A stretch of 64,000 nucleotides of DNA from Endocalyx cinctus (lineage: Eukaryota; Ascomycota; Sordariomycetes; Amphisphaeriales; Apiosporaceae), in NCBI GenBank assembly GCA_001600455.1, contig BCKC01000008.1:1213345-1277344 (forward strand), given 5' to 3'. Position 1 is the stretch's first letter. Every line of letters starts with the position of its first letter. The position numbers and the translations under genes were made by a program. A model generated the notes under the pieces. That model was not told where the DNA came from. It did no database searches and saw nothing but the letters and a program-made list of their open reading frames with translations. Shown piece after piece: positions 1-11,782 of this stretch.

Positions 1-1151
1 ATAGCGTCGTTTATATCTGCCTTCTTGGAGAAAACGTTTCGCTGTCATATGCCAACTTGAAATTTTTTTTTATTCCTGGTTCTTTTTCTCTCCCCTCCAG
101 TCAATTACACCGCACGTAAAAGGATCAATTAATCATCTTGTCATGCGGTTCGGGGATTTCTTTCGGGTGTAAGACGAGTAGCCGTAACAAGGAAAATCTG
201 TTTTACAACCTACGCTACAGTAATGCACTGCTGAAATCTACGAGACTCCACTCATATATTGTTAGTAAGACGCCATGGAAAGGACACGCCGTATCACAGG
301 GGTATGCAAAACTTCTACTCTCCAAGTATATTACACTATATTGGATTTATCTTCCCTGACTCCTCGTCAGAATTGAAAGTAAATGGTGGATGGACGTAGT
401 GTAGTGTACCACTACACGTACTCTATTACTACGGAGCCCTGCGCAAGTGCCACGATCACATAGCGTAACTCATCCACCTCCACCTCCCGGTGACGATCAT
501 CCCTCCTTTCGCATGTATGTATACACAGCAGTGAATCCCCAATCGGCGTCTAAAGTACTTGGGGAAATACCTTGTGACCTTTTCAGGGTCGAATCCTCTT
601 TCCCCTCCGTTTGGTAATGAGCGAGCCGAACCGGTGATTGTCATTGGTGCCACCAATAGAACCTGCCTACTCCAATCTGATGAGAGCGCACTGCAGGGCC
701 CAGCGGCAGTGCGAACAGGGGAAATGAACAAGGGGTCAGCCATGGCGGACTTTTTTTATTTTTTATTTTTTATTTTATCCCGCTCAGCCAAGATGCCAAA
801 CAATGTAGTAGTGTAGTAGTCCATTAATGTGTAGCGTAGTGAAGTTACCAAGGGCCTATGAGAGAATAATTGGTAATTGTTCAGTTATAGTTAGTGAGCT
901 AATTAGGGCATTCTTGTAGAAAGTGTACACACTTTTACGGTGAGAGCGCCCCATTATAATCATCCACACTACTTCGTAAGCCAGCGGCCGGCCGGCAATT
1001 ATTGTACCTCTTTTCTTTTTCCCTCTCTTCCATCGTCATCCGGAAGTGAAAATTGCTGCGTTGACGCCAATTAATTCCAAGAGGTTCGCATCGCTATGCC
1101 TTGACTTAAGAGAGAAGATGTGATTGAAATGCAGTCAGATGCACGAAACGC

Positions 1152-1192
1152 CACACACATACACACACACACACACACGCACACATATACAA
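1152..1192. repeat. CA-rich microsatellite
   Basis: Imperfect CA dinucleotide run interrupted by CATA and CGCA units. No gene is associated with it. Confidence 0.9.
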
Positions 1193-3760
1193 ACAGGCAC
1201 ACACGTCCACACCCTTTTTTATACCAAAAAAGAAAGAAAAAAATCCCTAGTTAAATTAGTCTTACGGAACGGTACATTAAAGATAAAAATGAACACTAAT
1301 CATGACAATGACAATGATAATGGCGATATGTCACTTCTACACGGGCATTCGCCCTTGGCCTCGAGGTCTTCTACCAGAAGTTTCATAAATGGAGGGATTT
1401 GTGGCCGTTTAGCAATATGCACTCTGCGTCGTACATACCCTTCATATATCTCAGGTTGGAGTGATATATGCGAGACTGATAAACCTCTCGCGACTAAGAT
1501 TCAACAAGCTTGCCCCTCGTCACCACACCCTCATACATGCTTGCTTACCTACTAAGTGGTTTCCATACCCATCTCACCGGAGAGTATTGTACAACGGTGC
1601 ATGCATATCCGCACGCTAAGGTAGCCAAATATGTTCGCCTAGGAGATATTTTCACCCTTGTTATGTACTCAGGGCTGACTGCGTCATCATTTATCCACGC
1701 ATCAATCGCATACTTACCTAGTGTACCATGAGCCATCATTTTAGCTAGCGAAACGTATTTCGCAAGGATGAATCTTTTTTAAGATCTTTGGGATTGTCTT
1801 TTTTTTCTTATCCTTCCCCACGCATTAACTATCGCCTAGAAGTCTAGATGGTCTATATTTCTTATACTCGGCTTCCATCGGGTGTCAAACAATGTCAGTA
1901 CTTAATAAGGATCCATATATTTCGAAAATCTAGCATATATCAATTCTGCGGCTGATGATACACAATAAGGCGCTGCAGCCCACGTGTTTTCGGCAGACGC
2001 TAAGTATTTGCACCATTTCATCTAAAATAATGACATCCTCCCAACAAATTAAGGAGACGGAGGGAGAAGGGGAAAAAAAATTATCATCACAGTGGCGAGA
2101 TTAAAAGATGAAATTATAAGCAAACTTTTTTTTTTCTTCATTTGTAAACGACTATTAGTTTTGTCATTAGCCGTGGCGCAAACGACCCATTACGTCCAGA
2201 GAACAACTTTGACTTATCACACAACACCAGGTACCTACAGATAATAAGTAGTAGGTTAACGTATGTAGCCGGTCGCGACACCTAGGCTGCTAGGCTCATC
2301 CCGCGCTCATTAAGCACATATCCGCGTTCAATCGTTGCCGATCATCTCTTCGGCGAAAAATGCCTTGAATGAACATACGCTCGCTGCAATTTAATCCTTT
2401 TTCGGTGATCATTGCATTATGGCTGGTCTGTGTGTTACCATCCCGAACCTCATCTTTGCCGAATATTCGACCGGGGAGGAGGATGATACGTAGAACACGT
2501 ATCGATTCCTATCTTCATCTGTATAGGACGAGGTCTGTGTTGATTCGTCCGGTCACGAATCCTAATCTCCGGGCAGCGTGTAAAATAATAGGCTTAAGCC
2601 CATCCTCACTCCCGAAGGATCGATATTGTCGCCTTGTGATCTGGTCAACCTTCGGCCATACTTGCCCAACTCATTCTCTTTTTCTTTTTTTCCCCCTTTC
2701 CTCCTGCGATGCTACTGTTCTAGGTCTTATCTGTTCCTTGAAGTGTTTGCTGGGGTAGTTTTCAAGGATCTTGACTATCCCTATGGTGCAGATTTGGTGG
2801 CTTGGCCCCCTCGACAGTTTCGGCAATCAACTGTGCGACTGCTACGCTTCGATCAGAGCGCTTCGCAGTATGTTACCCCATTCCCATGCATAAGCCCAAA
2901 TCACATTTTTAGAAGTCGTTATCACTTGAGATAAAAGCGGCAATTTGTCAAGTACATGTGGGATAGGAAAGTCCTGGGTCAAAGAAATTATTGTGCTACT
3001 GGTATACGACCGCACCTGTAGAGCAATATTATTTAGGTTCCGTAGTTACATATAGATGCTTACTACGATAGAGCTGAACGAGTTTCATATAACACTTCAA
3101 ATTTTTGATATGAAGCAGCTTCATCCGTGTCCATATGCAACTGTGGGCAGCTGATGACAGATTCGATCCTAAAAATAAAAAATTCAAGCACAACGACGTC
3201 ATGAAACACGGTACCACGATAACCTTTGCGGAAGAGTTTAATGTTTTACCTCTCTGCGCATTAAGAATTAATTCGACCAATCTTAAATTGTTGCAAATTG
3301 AAATACTGTAATGCTGGTTGTACAAAAAATCATAGGCCGTCATGTAAGGAACATAGTATACATGTTATATCCTTGTTGTGCCTGGGGGAAAATGCTACAT
3401 GTAAGCGAGGAAGGAATGTTTACGTGCCGGGACAAAGCGAAATTAAAATAGATAAAACCAACACGAACCAACATCGGCTCAGCCTTCACCTCCTTGGATC
3501 AGCTCCAAATGTGAAGACTTTCCTGGTCGGCTGAAACGATTATCCAAAGTCCTGTACTCCATTAAAGCGTTGCCGACCCTGCAAATACCATGCACACCTA
3601 CAGTTACATGCATAATTCTATGACCAGCTTTGCTTTATCAGAACCCAGGATGCTTGATACATCCTTAACGCCGCGTATTTCGTGAGTAAACATTGCAGTA
3701 TCTGCTATTATTAAATAAATACACTACAAAATCATGTTCAAAATACATGTTTCAACGTTA

Positions 3761-3791
3761 TTCCATTCCATTTCATTTCATTTCATTTCAT
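3761..3791. repeat. TTTCA pentanucleotide repeat
   Basis: About six tandem copies of a TTTCA/TTCCA unit in non-coding DNA. Confidence 0.9.
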
Positions 3792-6700
3792 CAACCCTTA
3801 AATTGTTTAAGGAAGTATCCGCTATATGATGTTACTTTGCCAAGTTTCTCGTTTGATCCTTTTAAGTTCTCTTGGTTTTTAATTGGGAACAAAGTGGTCA
3901 ACTCGGCCGAGTTTCTATGTTGAAGTAATTAAACAAGTACCTGAAAAAAATCGGAAAGGGGTGGTTCTTGGTAACCTCTTAGCTTGTACTACCACCCCCT
4001 ACTACTGTAACCTAGTAAACTACGTCTTAAACTCTCTGCCTTCCATAAGTGGAGGTTCTAATTTAGCAGACGGTATATCTGTACTACTAATCATTATTAG
4101 GACGATGTGTTATAGATGTAGTACCATGGACCTTTGTTCTTGATACCTAGGAATTACATTAATTGAGCCAAACATTTGTACAAGTATATAAATTGTAACT
4201 AACCAATTATTACTTAAATGGTATATATACCAACAATCATATATGCGTGTGAAATGAAGCTGAAAATTGATAAGCCAAGATACACGAATTTATTTAATAA
4301 TAGTACATAGAGCAGTCAATGTATGTTTTTTTTTTTTCGTTTTCTCACAACCTTGCGCTCAAACATTTCAGCTGAACTTTGTCATACCCTGGGTCTCCGA
4401 TTCACGTAGCCTTTTTCTCCCCTTTGGGTGGTTACACAGACAGTTTCATTTTCCGGTTACGGTAGACGGCAAAAAACAAAAAAAAAAAAAGTATAAAAAT
4501 CGTTTCACAAAAATATCGATTATTGAACAGTGATGCCATATTGTTCCCAAACAAAATTCATATCAGTAAATTCAATGACGATAATGGGGTGCCTTTCGGC
4601 CTAATTTCATGGTGAAATGTTGAGACTTTTATCCACATCTAAGTTTCGAAGACTGTTCATTGCTGACTCACTTCGCGTGGAAAACTCATTGGATTACCTC
4701 TCCATCTAGGCAATGCAGTCTTCGAACAATGATGATCTAATTTATCACTTTTTCATCATGCATCTGTTGCGAATTTACAATCAAGATTATTTCTCGTTGA
4801 GGCATCACATTAAACCGCATCTCGGAACAATTCCATGCTTTGTCACCATTTCCTAACCAATCTCCTTCTTTCGGGCCATAAACTCCATAAATTAGACCTA
4901 GATTCGATATATAGACACAAAGAATCAAGGCACAATACCCTTAGACAGGGGTTCTCGGCTTGCATATCCCAATTCATGATACCAACAATTACTTTTAAGT
5001 AAAAGAAAGAAAAAAAGGGAACGCCACACATCATTAAACTTCATATCGTAGATAATTGGATTGACGTACTTCAATCTCATCGGCCAAGGAATCTCGACCA
5101 GAGCATTCAACAATGACTACAGTATGTGTATCGGCTGACCTTCGGTCTAGCTATTCCCACCGCTATTTGGATCGGTAGAACCAAAAAAAAAAAGGGTTGA
5201 TTACGATGAGCCAATTGTATCAGTCTGAGTTGGCATCTCGCAAAGTGGGTAACTGGTTTCTTACAAAGACTAACCAATGAAAAGTGCATTTCCGTTAGTC
5301 TCGAAGATGAGCTAAAACTTAGCAATGACACCTCCTTCCAGACAGGGCGAGCTGCAGACTGAGATGTGGAGTCGATAGGTCAAGAGGCAAAAGGTGATAT
5401 ACCAATGAGTGAACATTTAGCAAAAAAATAACATATCTTTTTTTTTTCCTTTGTAGTGAGCATGTTCATGTATCTTACGGCCCAACAGCATGGAAATAAT
5501 TTGGTATGAAACTCGAACTCAAATTCTAATTCCAAAATAATAAGTTGGTTGGTTAGCACCTCGCATACAAGGGAGAAAGAATGACTATTATATACCGTTG
5601 ATTTAGCTATATACGTATGACTATTCTATGATAACCAGACATTAGAATTTTAGCATTCCACGGTACTAGTAATTCGAGCCATGGAACGACGTACGTCAAA
5701 TTGTCATAATCGAAAATGGGAAGGTTGTCGAGCTTTAGGACTGGGGTACCATGACAAACCAAGGAATTATACCTCACTATACCCATTATAATGAGCCATC
5801 TGTCCGAATCTTAGTACGTAGTTATTTGGGACTCGGTAAAAAGAACGCTACTAGCGTAAGATGGGCACCAGTCATGGTATATAGCCGCCGATTTGGCCAC
5901 TATATGAAATACATAGTATGAGAGAAATTGAGAATATTTTGCGATGACACTAAGTCAGGCTGACTGAATTTTTTTTTATTTCTTTTTGTTAAGCACACCG
6001 ACTATTGCAATGGTGGGATCATATTGAAACCTTAGTGTATACTTGATAAATCCTTCAAGTACCTTTAAGTCATGATGATTGGATACACGAGTAAAAAATG
6101 ATCATACACTGGAGACTTAACTTTAGGTAACTTTAGTACTCACGTGATTGATGGCGTATGCATGCAACGAGCCGCTCCCGTAAATCAGCCTTATATGTTT
6201 TTATTTATTTATTTATTAATATCTCCAGTTTGCGCATTGGCGTCCGAAAATTACGGTCAGTTTTACACTAGTTACATAGTTGGTGGTTAATTCTATCTAG
6301 TCTCAGATTGGACCTTGTCTATAGTGTGATTATCAATAGATTTTGAGTGGTGGGTTAGCAGGCGTTGCAGATTTTGTTTTCTCCTCCCTAGTCATCTGTG
6401 GGACATATAGTGTGATGCCCATATATCGTATAGTATGTACGCAGATAATTCCGGGGAGGGGGTTCTTTATGCCTTACTAAGGTTGGAATGACTTAAAAAG
6501 ACGCAATCCGTTTCAACTGTCATCAACATGCGGAAATGGCGGGGTAAAGTGGTTTAGCTCGACGACGTTTCATATTCCAATGTGCTCAGACAGGCGCGTC
6601 GTTCTGCAATCCGAGATCAGCATACCCGAGCTAAGCAGCGCATGGGCATCAATACAGGATCTAGCCAGCTGTTCGTATCGCTCCCTGGTTTGGATCTGCA

Positions 6701-7782
6701 AAACCTTCGTGTTCCAACGTTACGAGCATCCCGACCAATATCAGAAGACCGACAATGCGCCGGGTATTCCGAAGATGATGATAACATAACTAACCTAATG
6801 ATTACGGAAACGGCGACTTGCAGAAAATTCGTTATATCCTTTGACGCTACTCAATCCTACTCCCCACCTACGAGACATATTGACCAGTGAAAGAAAGAGT
6901 ACGCTTTAGTGAGAAATCCGAACAGGCTGGCAGATTCTGACAACTAACACGCACAAAAAAAAAGGAGAATAAGAAGGGCCTAGTGTTAGTAGGAAGTGTA
7001 TTGACATCCAGAAGAAGTGCTTGGCCCGAGAATTGGCAATATTATGCCTAAATCCACTAATGGAATGGTAATACCGACAGTCAGGGGTACCAGCAAGGTT
7101 CACCCGTCATTTCGTCCGTGCCTGCCGGAATTCTTCCTCACGTCGTGACGATGGAGACTACTGCCATGTTAAGTCCAAATAAGAGCAGGGAACAGGTACC
7201 GATTATCTGTTCCGTTATATGTACACTATGACCTTCTGCCTTTTTTGTTTTTCTTTCTCTTCTTCTTCTATTTTTTTTTTTTGTGGTTCGTTTCCACTTC
7301 CCGCGCTACCGGCCCGGAACGCAATAGCGTCAACTTTTTGGAGTTCTCCGTTTGGAACCCCACCAGCTGCCCAGCTGCTGCTAGGGTTTACTGAGATAAA
7401 TACACTACAAGTTAGCATAGCTGATTACAGCTGTTGTGGGGCGAGATAGGTGAAGTGTACGTTACTTTTCAATATACGGAATCGGATGCATTGGACGTTT
7501 TAAATAGCTATTTATCCCTTATCCTGATGCAGACTGGTAGAGAGGGTCGGTGTTAGATGTAAAAGTTCATGAGGTTGATAATCCCGTTTCATTTGTTTTT
7601 CACTAATCAAAAGCTTGAGTATCCTATGTACTTGTACATACTAGGTAGTATACTACTCCACGAAGTAGGACAAGGTTTTGCCAAACTCTCTTAGACTACA
7701 CTGGCCTGCTTGCAGGGGAGATGTTCTTCCCTGACATCTACGTTAAATCTTCTACCGTATTTTTTTTTTTTTTTGAAGTTCT

Positions 7783-8142
7783 ATGTATGATCGGCTAACC
7801 GACCTAATTCCGCCTGTGAAACTACACGTAATTACATATTATATACAATACCCTACAAAGTTGGACTTAATTATTGGCCAAACTACGAAACACAACATGG
7901 GACGGGATATGGGTATTCTTGCTCCCTGGAAAAGGGAACAGATCTCACCTAACGTATATGTTGATGATTTATTGCGAATTGTGCGCTATTGGTATGGATC
8001 GCTTACTGATCCATGGATAGGTAACAAATACCAACCCAACGCCGAGGACGGCGAATGTGCGCCGAATGATCCCCATAAGGGGTCAAGTACATATATGTAC
8101 ATATATATGTGCCAGGCGCAGACATCCGTAGTGTATATATAA
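7783..8142 (+). other. isolated 119-codon open frame, possible relic
   Basis: An ATG-initiated open frame in otherwise non-coding DNA. Its middle part reads as plausible protein, including NVYVDDLLRIVRYWYG near residues 57-72. A YVDDLL-x(4)-W-like patch occurs in some fungal FluG/DUF3435-type proteins and, more loosely, in reverse transcriptases. The C-terminal part runs into ATATGT-type low-complexity DNA and does not look coding. No splice sites or neighbouring coding segments extend it. I treat it as unproven: a decayed repeat-associated fragment or chance. Confidence 0.2.
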
Positions 8143-10649
8143 GCGCATGGGTATAAGAAAGTTACATTGCATTGTACACTTCTCGTTCGACAATCTAGGC
8201 AATGAGAATTACGTATTAGGTACTGCGACACATTTCTTCTGCTTATGTCAGATTTTACCCGAACCTTGCGTGGTGGGTTGGGGTAATTCGGTTTGCTAAT
8301 AACGAAGGGGTTTAAGACGGTTTAGAATCTATCGTACGAGAATGTTTCATGTTACATGTATGTGATGTAATTTATTTCTGCTACGAAATAGTTTTTAATT
8401 ATTTTATTTCTAGTTTATATCAGTTCAACGTCGGTTTAGGGGGGGCGGAATCAGTGAAGAAAGCCTACCGTATTCCGCCGCTAATCACCCCTCCCTTCTT
8501 CTTACTGGGGCCCGTCCCCAAGAACGCTGACCCCTAGCGCATATTATACCTATGCACCTTGTCATGTATATATTTGTATGTATATATGGGTATTTAATAT
8601 GTACCCATACTTATAATAAACTTGATCAGTATGTACCTTTTACTCTTCTAATGCTGAATTGCTGAGTCGAGCCCTTTCTAACCTGAAAATTAAGAGCGGT
8701 GAGGGAGAAAAAGATTTAGCCCCATCATCATCATCACTTATCATCACAAGGCTCGGGGCTTGTCATATTAATAGGTATTACTATAGTAAGTAGGTAGGTA
8801 AGCAGGTAATCTCATCGTGATGTCTCAGCTCATGCTATGCAATACTACATCGATTAAAATCGATCCTTTCTATTGATGAATGTAACCAAACTCTCTATTA
8901 GCTGCTGTATTAAGTAGCTATCTAGGTCTCGGTGTCGCTGTGATAAGCTGATCTTCTGTGATATTAAGCCATGACGATTCATTAACTAGAAAGGGTCCTT
9001 TTTTTTTTTTTTTGTTCTCTAATCCCTTCTCCTCATTTCCGCATTTGCTTTTATTTATTTTTCGTTGGATTCAACGTCTTAGCATTAGTGTAACATCCAT
9101 AGATATCGCCAACTCCTTCCCCGCCGTCACCTGAGATCCCCTTGCCTTACTACCTAGGTATAAACTTGCCGAGCGGGAAAAGAACATCGGACCGAACGGT
9201 GCCCACGGCCGCTTGTTGGGAAAAGTACCAACAACCGTGACCTACGTGACTTATATCAGACTCTTTATCCGATAATGCATGATGTTACCGAGACCAGAAG
9301 GGCGTAATGGTATGGTAATCCCTAACCAACTTTTCAATATTGAAGGAAAATGTTACGCTGCCATATATGTACACACCAACAACGCTACAGCGCTACAATG
9401 CATGTACTTATATGTGTCGGTCGTGTAAACGCTGCATTACGTCTCCACGAGATAGATAGTAATAGTTTGACATGCCAATCTACCTGCCAAGTCCCTCTTT
9501 CGAATTATTAGCCACAACTGACATTTTGATTATTCTTTTCACTTCGCCGCCCCCTCCGTACTTTCCCACTATCACCAGCCGTAGGCAGATTAATCGGTTA
9601 CCGTTTTCTTCACCTTGCAGATACCCCTGGTAACACGACAAACGTACAGAAGTGTATACTTTCTATTTTCATCGCCCGACGCTGCGCGCTTCCCTCGCTC
9701 TGTCTATATCCCCGATGTTCCAGCCCATTAAAAAGAATGGACTGACTCGTGCATCATGCGCAGGGTGCATAAGTACTTTCTTCATATCGTGCGATGATAT
9801 ACTCACCTTGATCAAATCTGTTTCGCCAAGCGCTTACCCATAATGGAAGAAGGGGGAAGAAAAAAAAGGACAAGAATAAATAATAGCAGTACAATTGAAG
9901 TACATATACCCGTAAACATGTACATGTACTTTTCGGTACGCGCAGGCTGTCGCTAGGTGACATTTGACCGTAAAAAGAAAAATGCAAGATGCCTTGTGAT
10001 TGCGGACCGCTGCGACAGTCGTGGAACCAGGTCGCGGGGGTGGTTGTCAATAATCGGGCGCATATAATAATGGAGAACTCGAAAATAGTATAGTAGCGCA
10101 GGTATTGGATATTATATTATAGCATTGCGTAGATTGGGGGGGGAACGTGTCCCCCTTCGTACCCAGCAAGATTCCGCGTTTGCCATGCGCCCACTAAAAT
10201 ACCGGGGGTGGTTTAGGAGGATGGGGCCCATCTATCATCGAATGACGGTCCCGAATAGAACAATAAAGTTTTCGTCAGATGACGCTCGCGAACCCCAGCG
10301 GGGAGGAATTGTAACCCACACCAAGAATGGGTTAAAAAAAAAAAGAAGAGGAATAGAAAAGAAAAGAAAAAAAAAAAAAAAAGAAAAACACCCCCCAAAA
10401 AAATAGAGGGGTAGGTCTCAAAGTCGTAACGTGATGGTAAGAACCCCGAGATATGCAACCGCGGGAGGCAGTGTCCGAGTTGCGTCTCTTTTGGGGGGGA
10501 AGAGTGTATGTATGTCAGGTTGGTTGGTTGGGTCGTATCGCCGTCTTACTGTTTAGCCCGGACGTAACGATATCCCACCCTAAAACAAAAGGCTATGGGA
10601 GGAAAAAACCTGCTGCTCTCTCTTTCACATTAGCGTACATCCATATACC

Positions 10650-10710
10650 ACATACGCGCACATGCACACACATACACACACATATGGACACATACGCATA
10701 TATACACACG
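10650..10710. repeat. CA/CATA-rich simple repeat
   Basis: Imperfect tandem CACACA, CATACA and CGCACA units. Low-complexity DNA. Confidence 0.85.
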
Positions 10711-11091
10711 TTATAATGTGGTTGTTCGTCGAGCCCCCTTTTTGAGTAAGAGAAGAGAGATCATGAGACAGAATCATGCAGGATGCGCGGGATGATACTA
10801 TTCCATTTATTCCTCGGTATACCCTTCTGATATTTTTCTGTTTTGGCCATGAAAACGAACTGAGCGGCACTTCCCAAAACACCCACGCAATACCCACGTA
10901 CGTGCACATCCAAGTGATACCTATTCTCTCTAAACTTACTAAGCCGGTGCCTGACTTACTTACCTACATACGTGCGTACGTAATATATGCGTACGGTTCG
11001 ATATGCATCTGAGAATCTGTGTAAGACGGCGGGACGGTAAGTAAGTCCATTGCAGACGGGAAATGTTACGGGAAAAGAGAAACAAACGGGA

Positions 11092-11092
11092 N
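11092..11092. other. ambiguous base (n)
   Basis: The only ambiguous base I noticed in the window. It lies at the start of a long A run, so it probably marks uncertain homopolymer length. Confidence 0.95.
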
Positions 11093-11782
11093 AAAAAAAA
11101 AAAAAAACTCTGGCCTCTTTGTAAATAAATATTCACAGAACCGAGCAAGGGTTAGCTTAGGTGTAGTTATAGAAAAAAGAAAAGAAAAATCGCTCAATTA
11201 CCAAAACAAGGTCCTGTGTTCAGTCGTAGATATACTCCCGTAGGGTGACGAAGTGTATGTCGCCGGTGATGCTCCTTGCTACTAGCGATACCTATTTAGT
11301 GCCCCTAATTACCGCCTGTAGGTGAGTTGATTTAGTGACCGTTAAGTAACCATAAGCGCCATCTCCAAGCTTGAAAAAAAAAGTAGCCGAATTGGAGAGA
11401 AAGTCGCCGCATTGAGTCAACGAAAAAAAAAAAAAAAAAAAGTTATCGAAATGTCAGCGAAAAGTAGGCGAAGAAGAGGTTAAAAGAGAGAAAATATCAT
11501 GTATTAGGTGAAGAGAAAGGAAGTTGTGTACATAATTCAAAAATATCAATAACACCATCATCGCAACAAGTATACCGTATTCCAAAGTCAATAATAACCT
11601 ATGTTTCCTGAGACAAGTCTTGCATAGCAAAAGGACATACAAATCAATCAACCTTTGTTTTCCGCTCATCCTCTAAAAGCCTTGAAAACGAAATACCGCC
11701 TTGAGTGATAAGGAAACAAGCCAATTACGATATACGACAGGAATACCGAACCTAGAAAATTAAGACGGAGAGAATTTTGATA

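Larger units (their letters stand above)
1..11782. other. gene-poor left flank
   Basis: No gene could be supported here. All open frames are short, lack convincing splice partners or domain signatures, and overlap similar frames on the other strand. The stretch holds simple repeats (CA-rich near 1150-1190 and 10650-10710, a TTTCA run near 3761-3791), many A/T homopolymers and one ambiguous base at 11092 beside an A run. Base composition is mixed and not extremely AT-rich, so strong repeat-induced mutation is not obvious. Isolated frames that might be relics (around 2369-2758 and 7783-8142) are discussed separately. Decayed repeats or lineage-specific genes could be hidden here. Confidence 0.6.

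Noticed and set aside
570..610. Possible tRNA B-box-like sequence near GGGTCGAATCC
   Set aside because: No matching A box, acceptor stem or anticodon arm could be folded around it.
2369..2758. 129-codon frame with a signal-peptide-like hydrophobic N-terminus
   Set aside because: It has no splice structure or cysteine pattern and an irregular composition with Phe/Ser-rich ends from T runs. It overlaps another equally open frame. It is not better than chance.
6580..6890. Overlapping 69- and 102-codon frames
   Set aside because: Two frames are open over the same DNA and no family is recognisable. This is a compositional effect.
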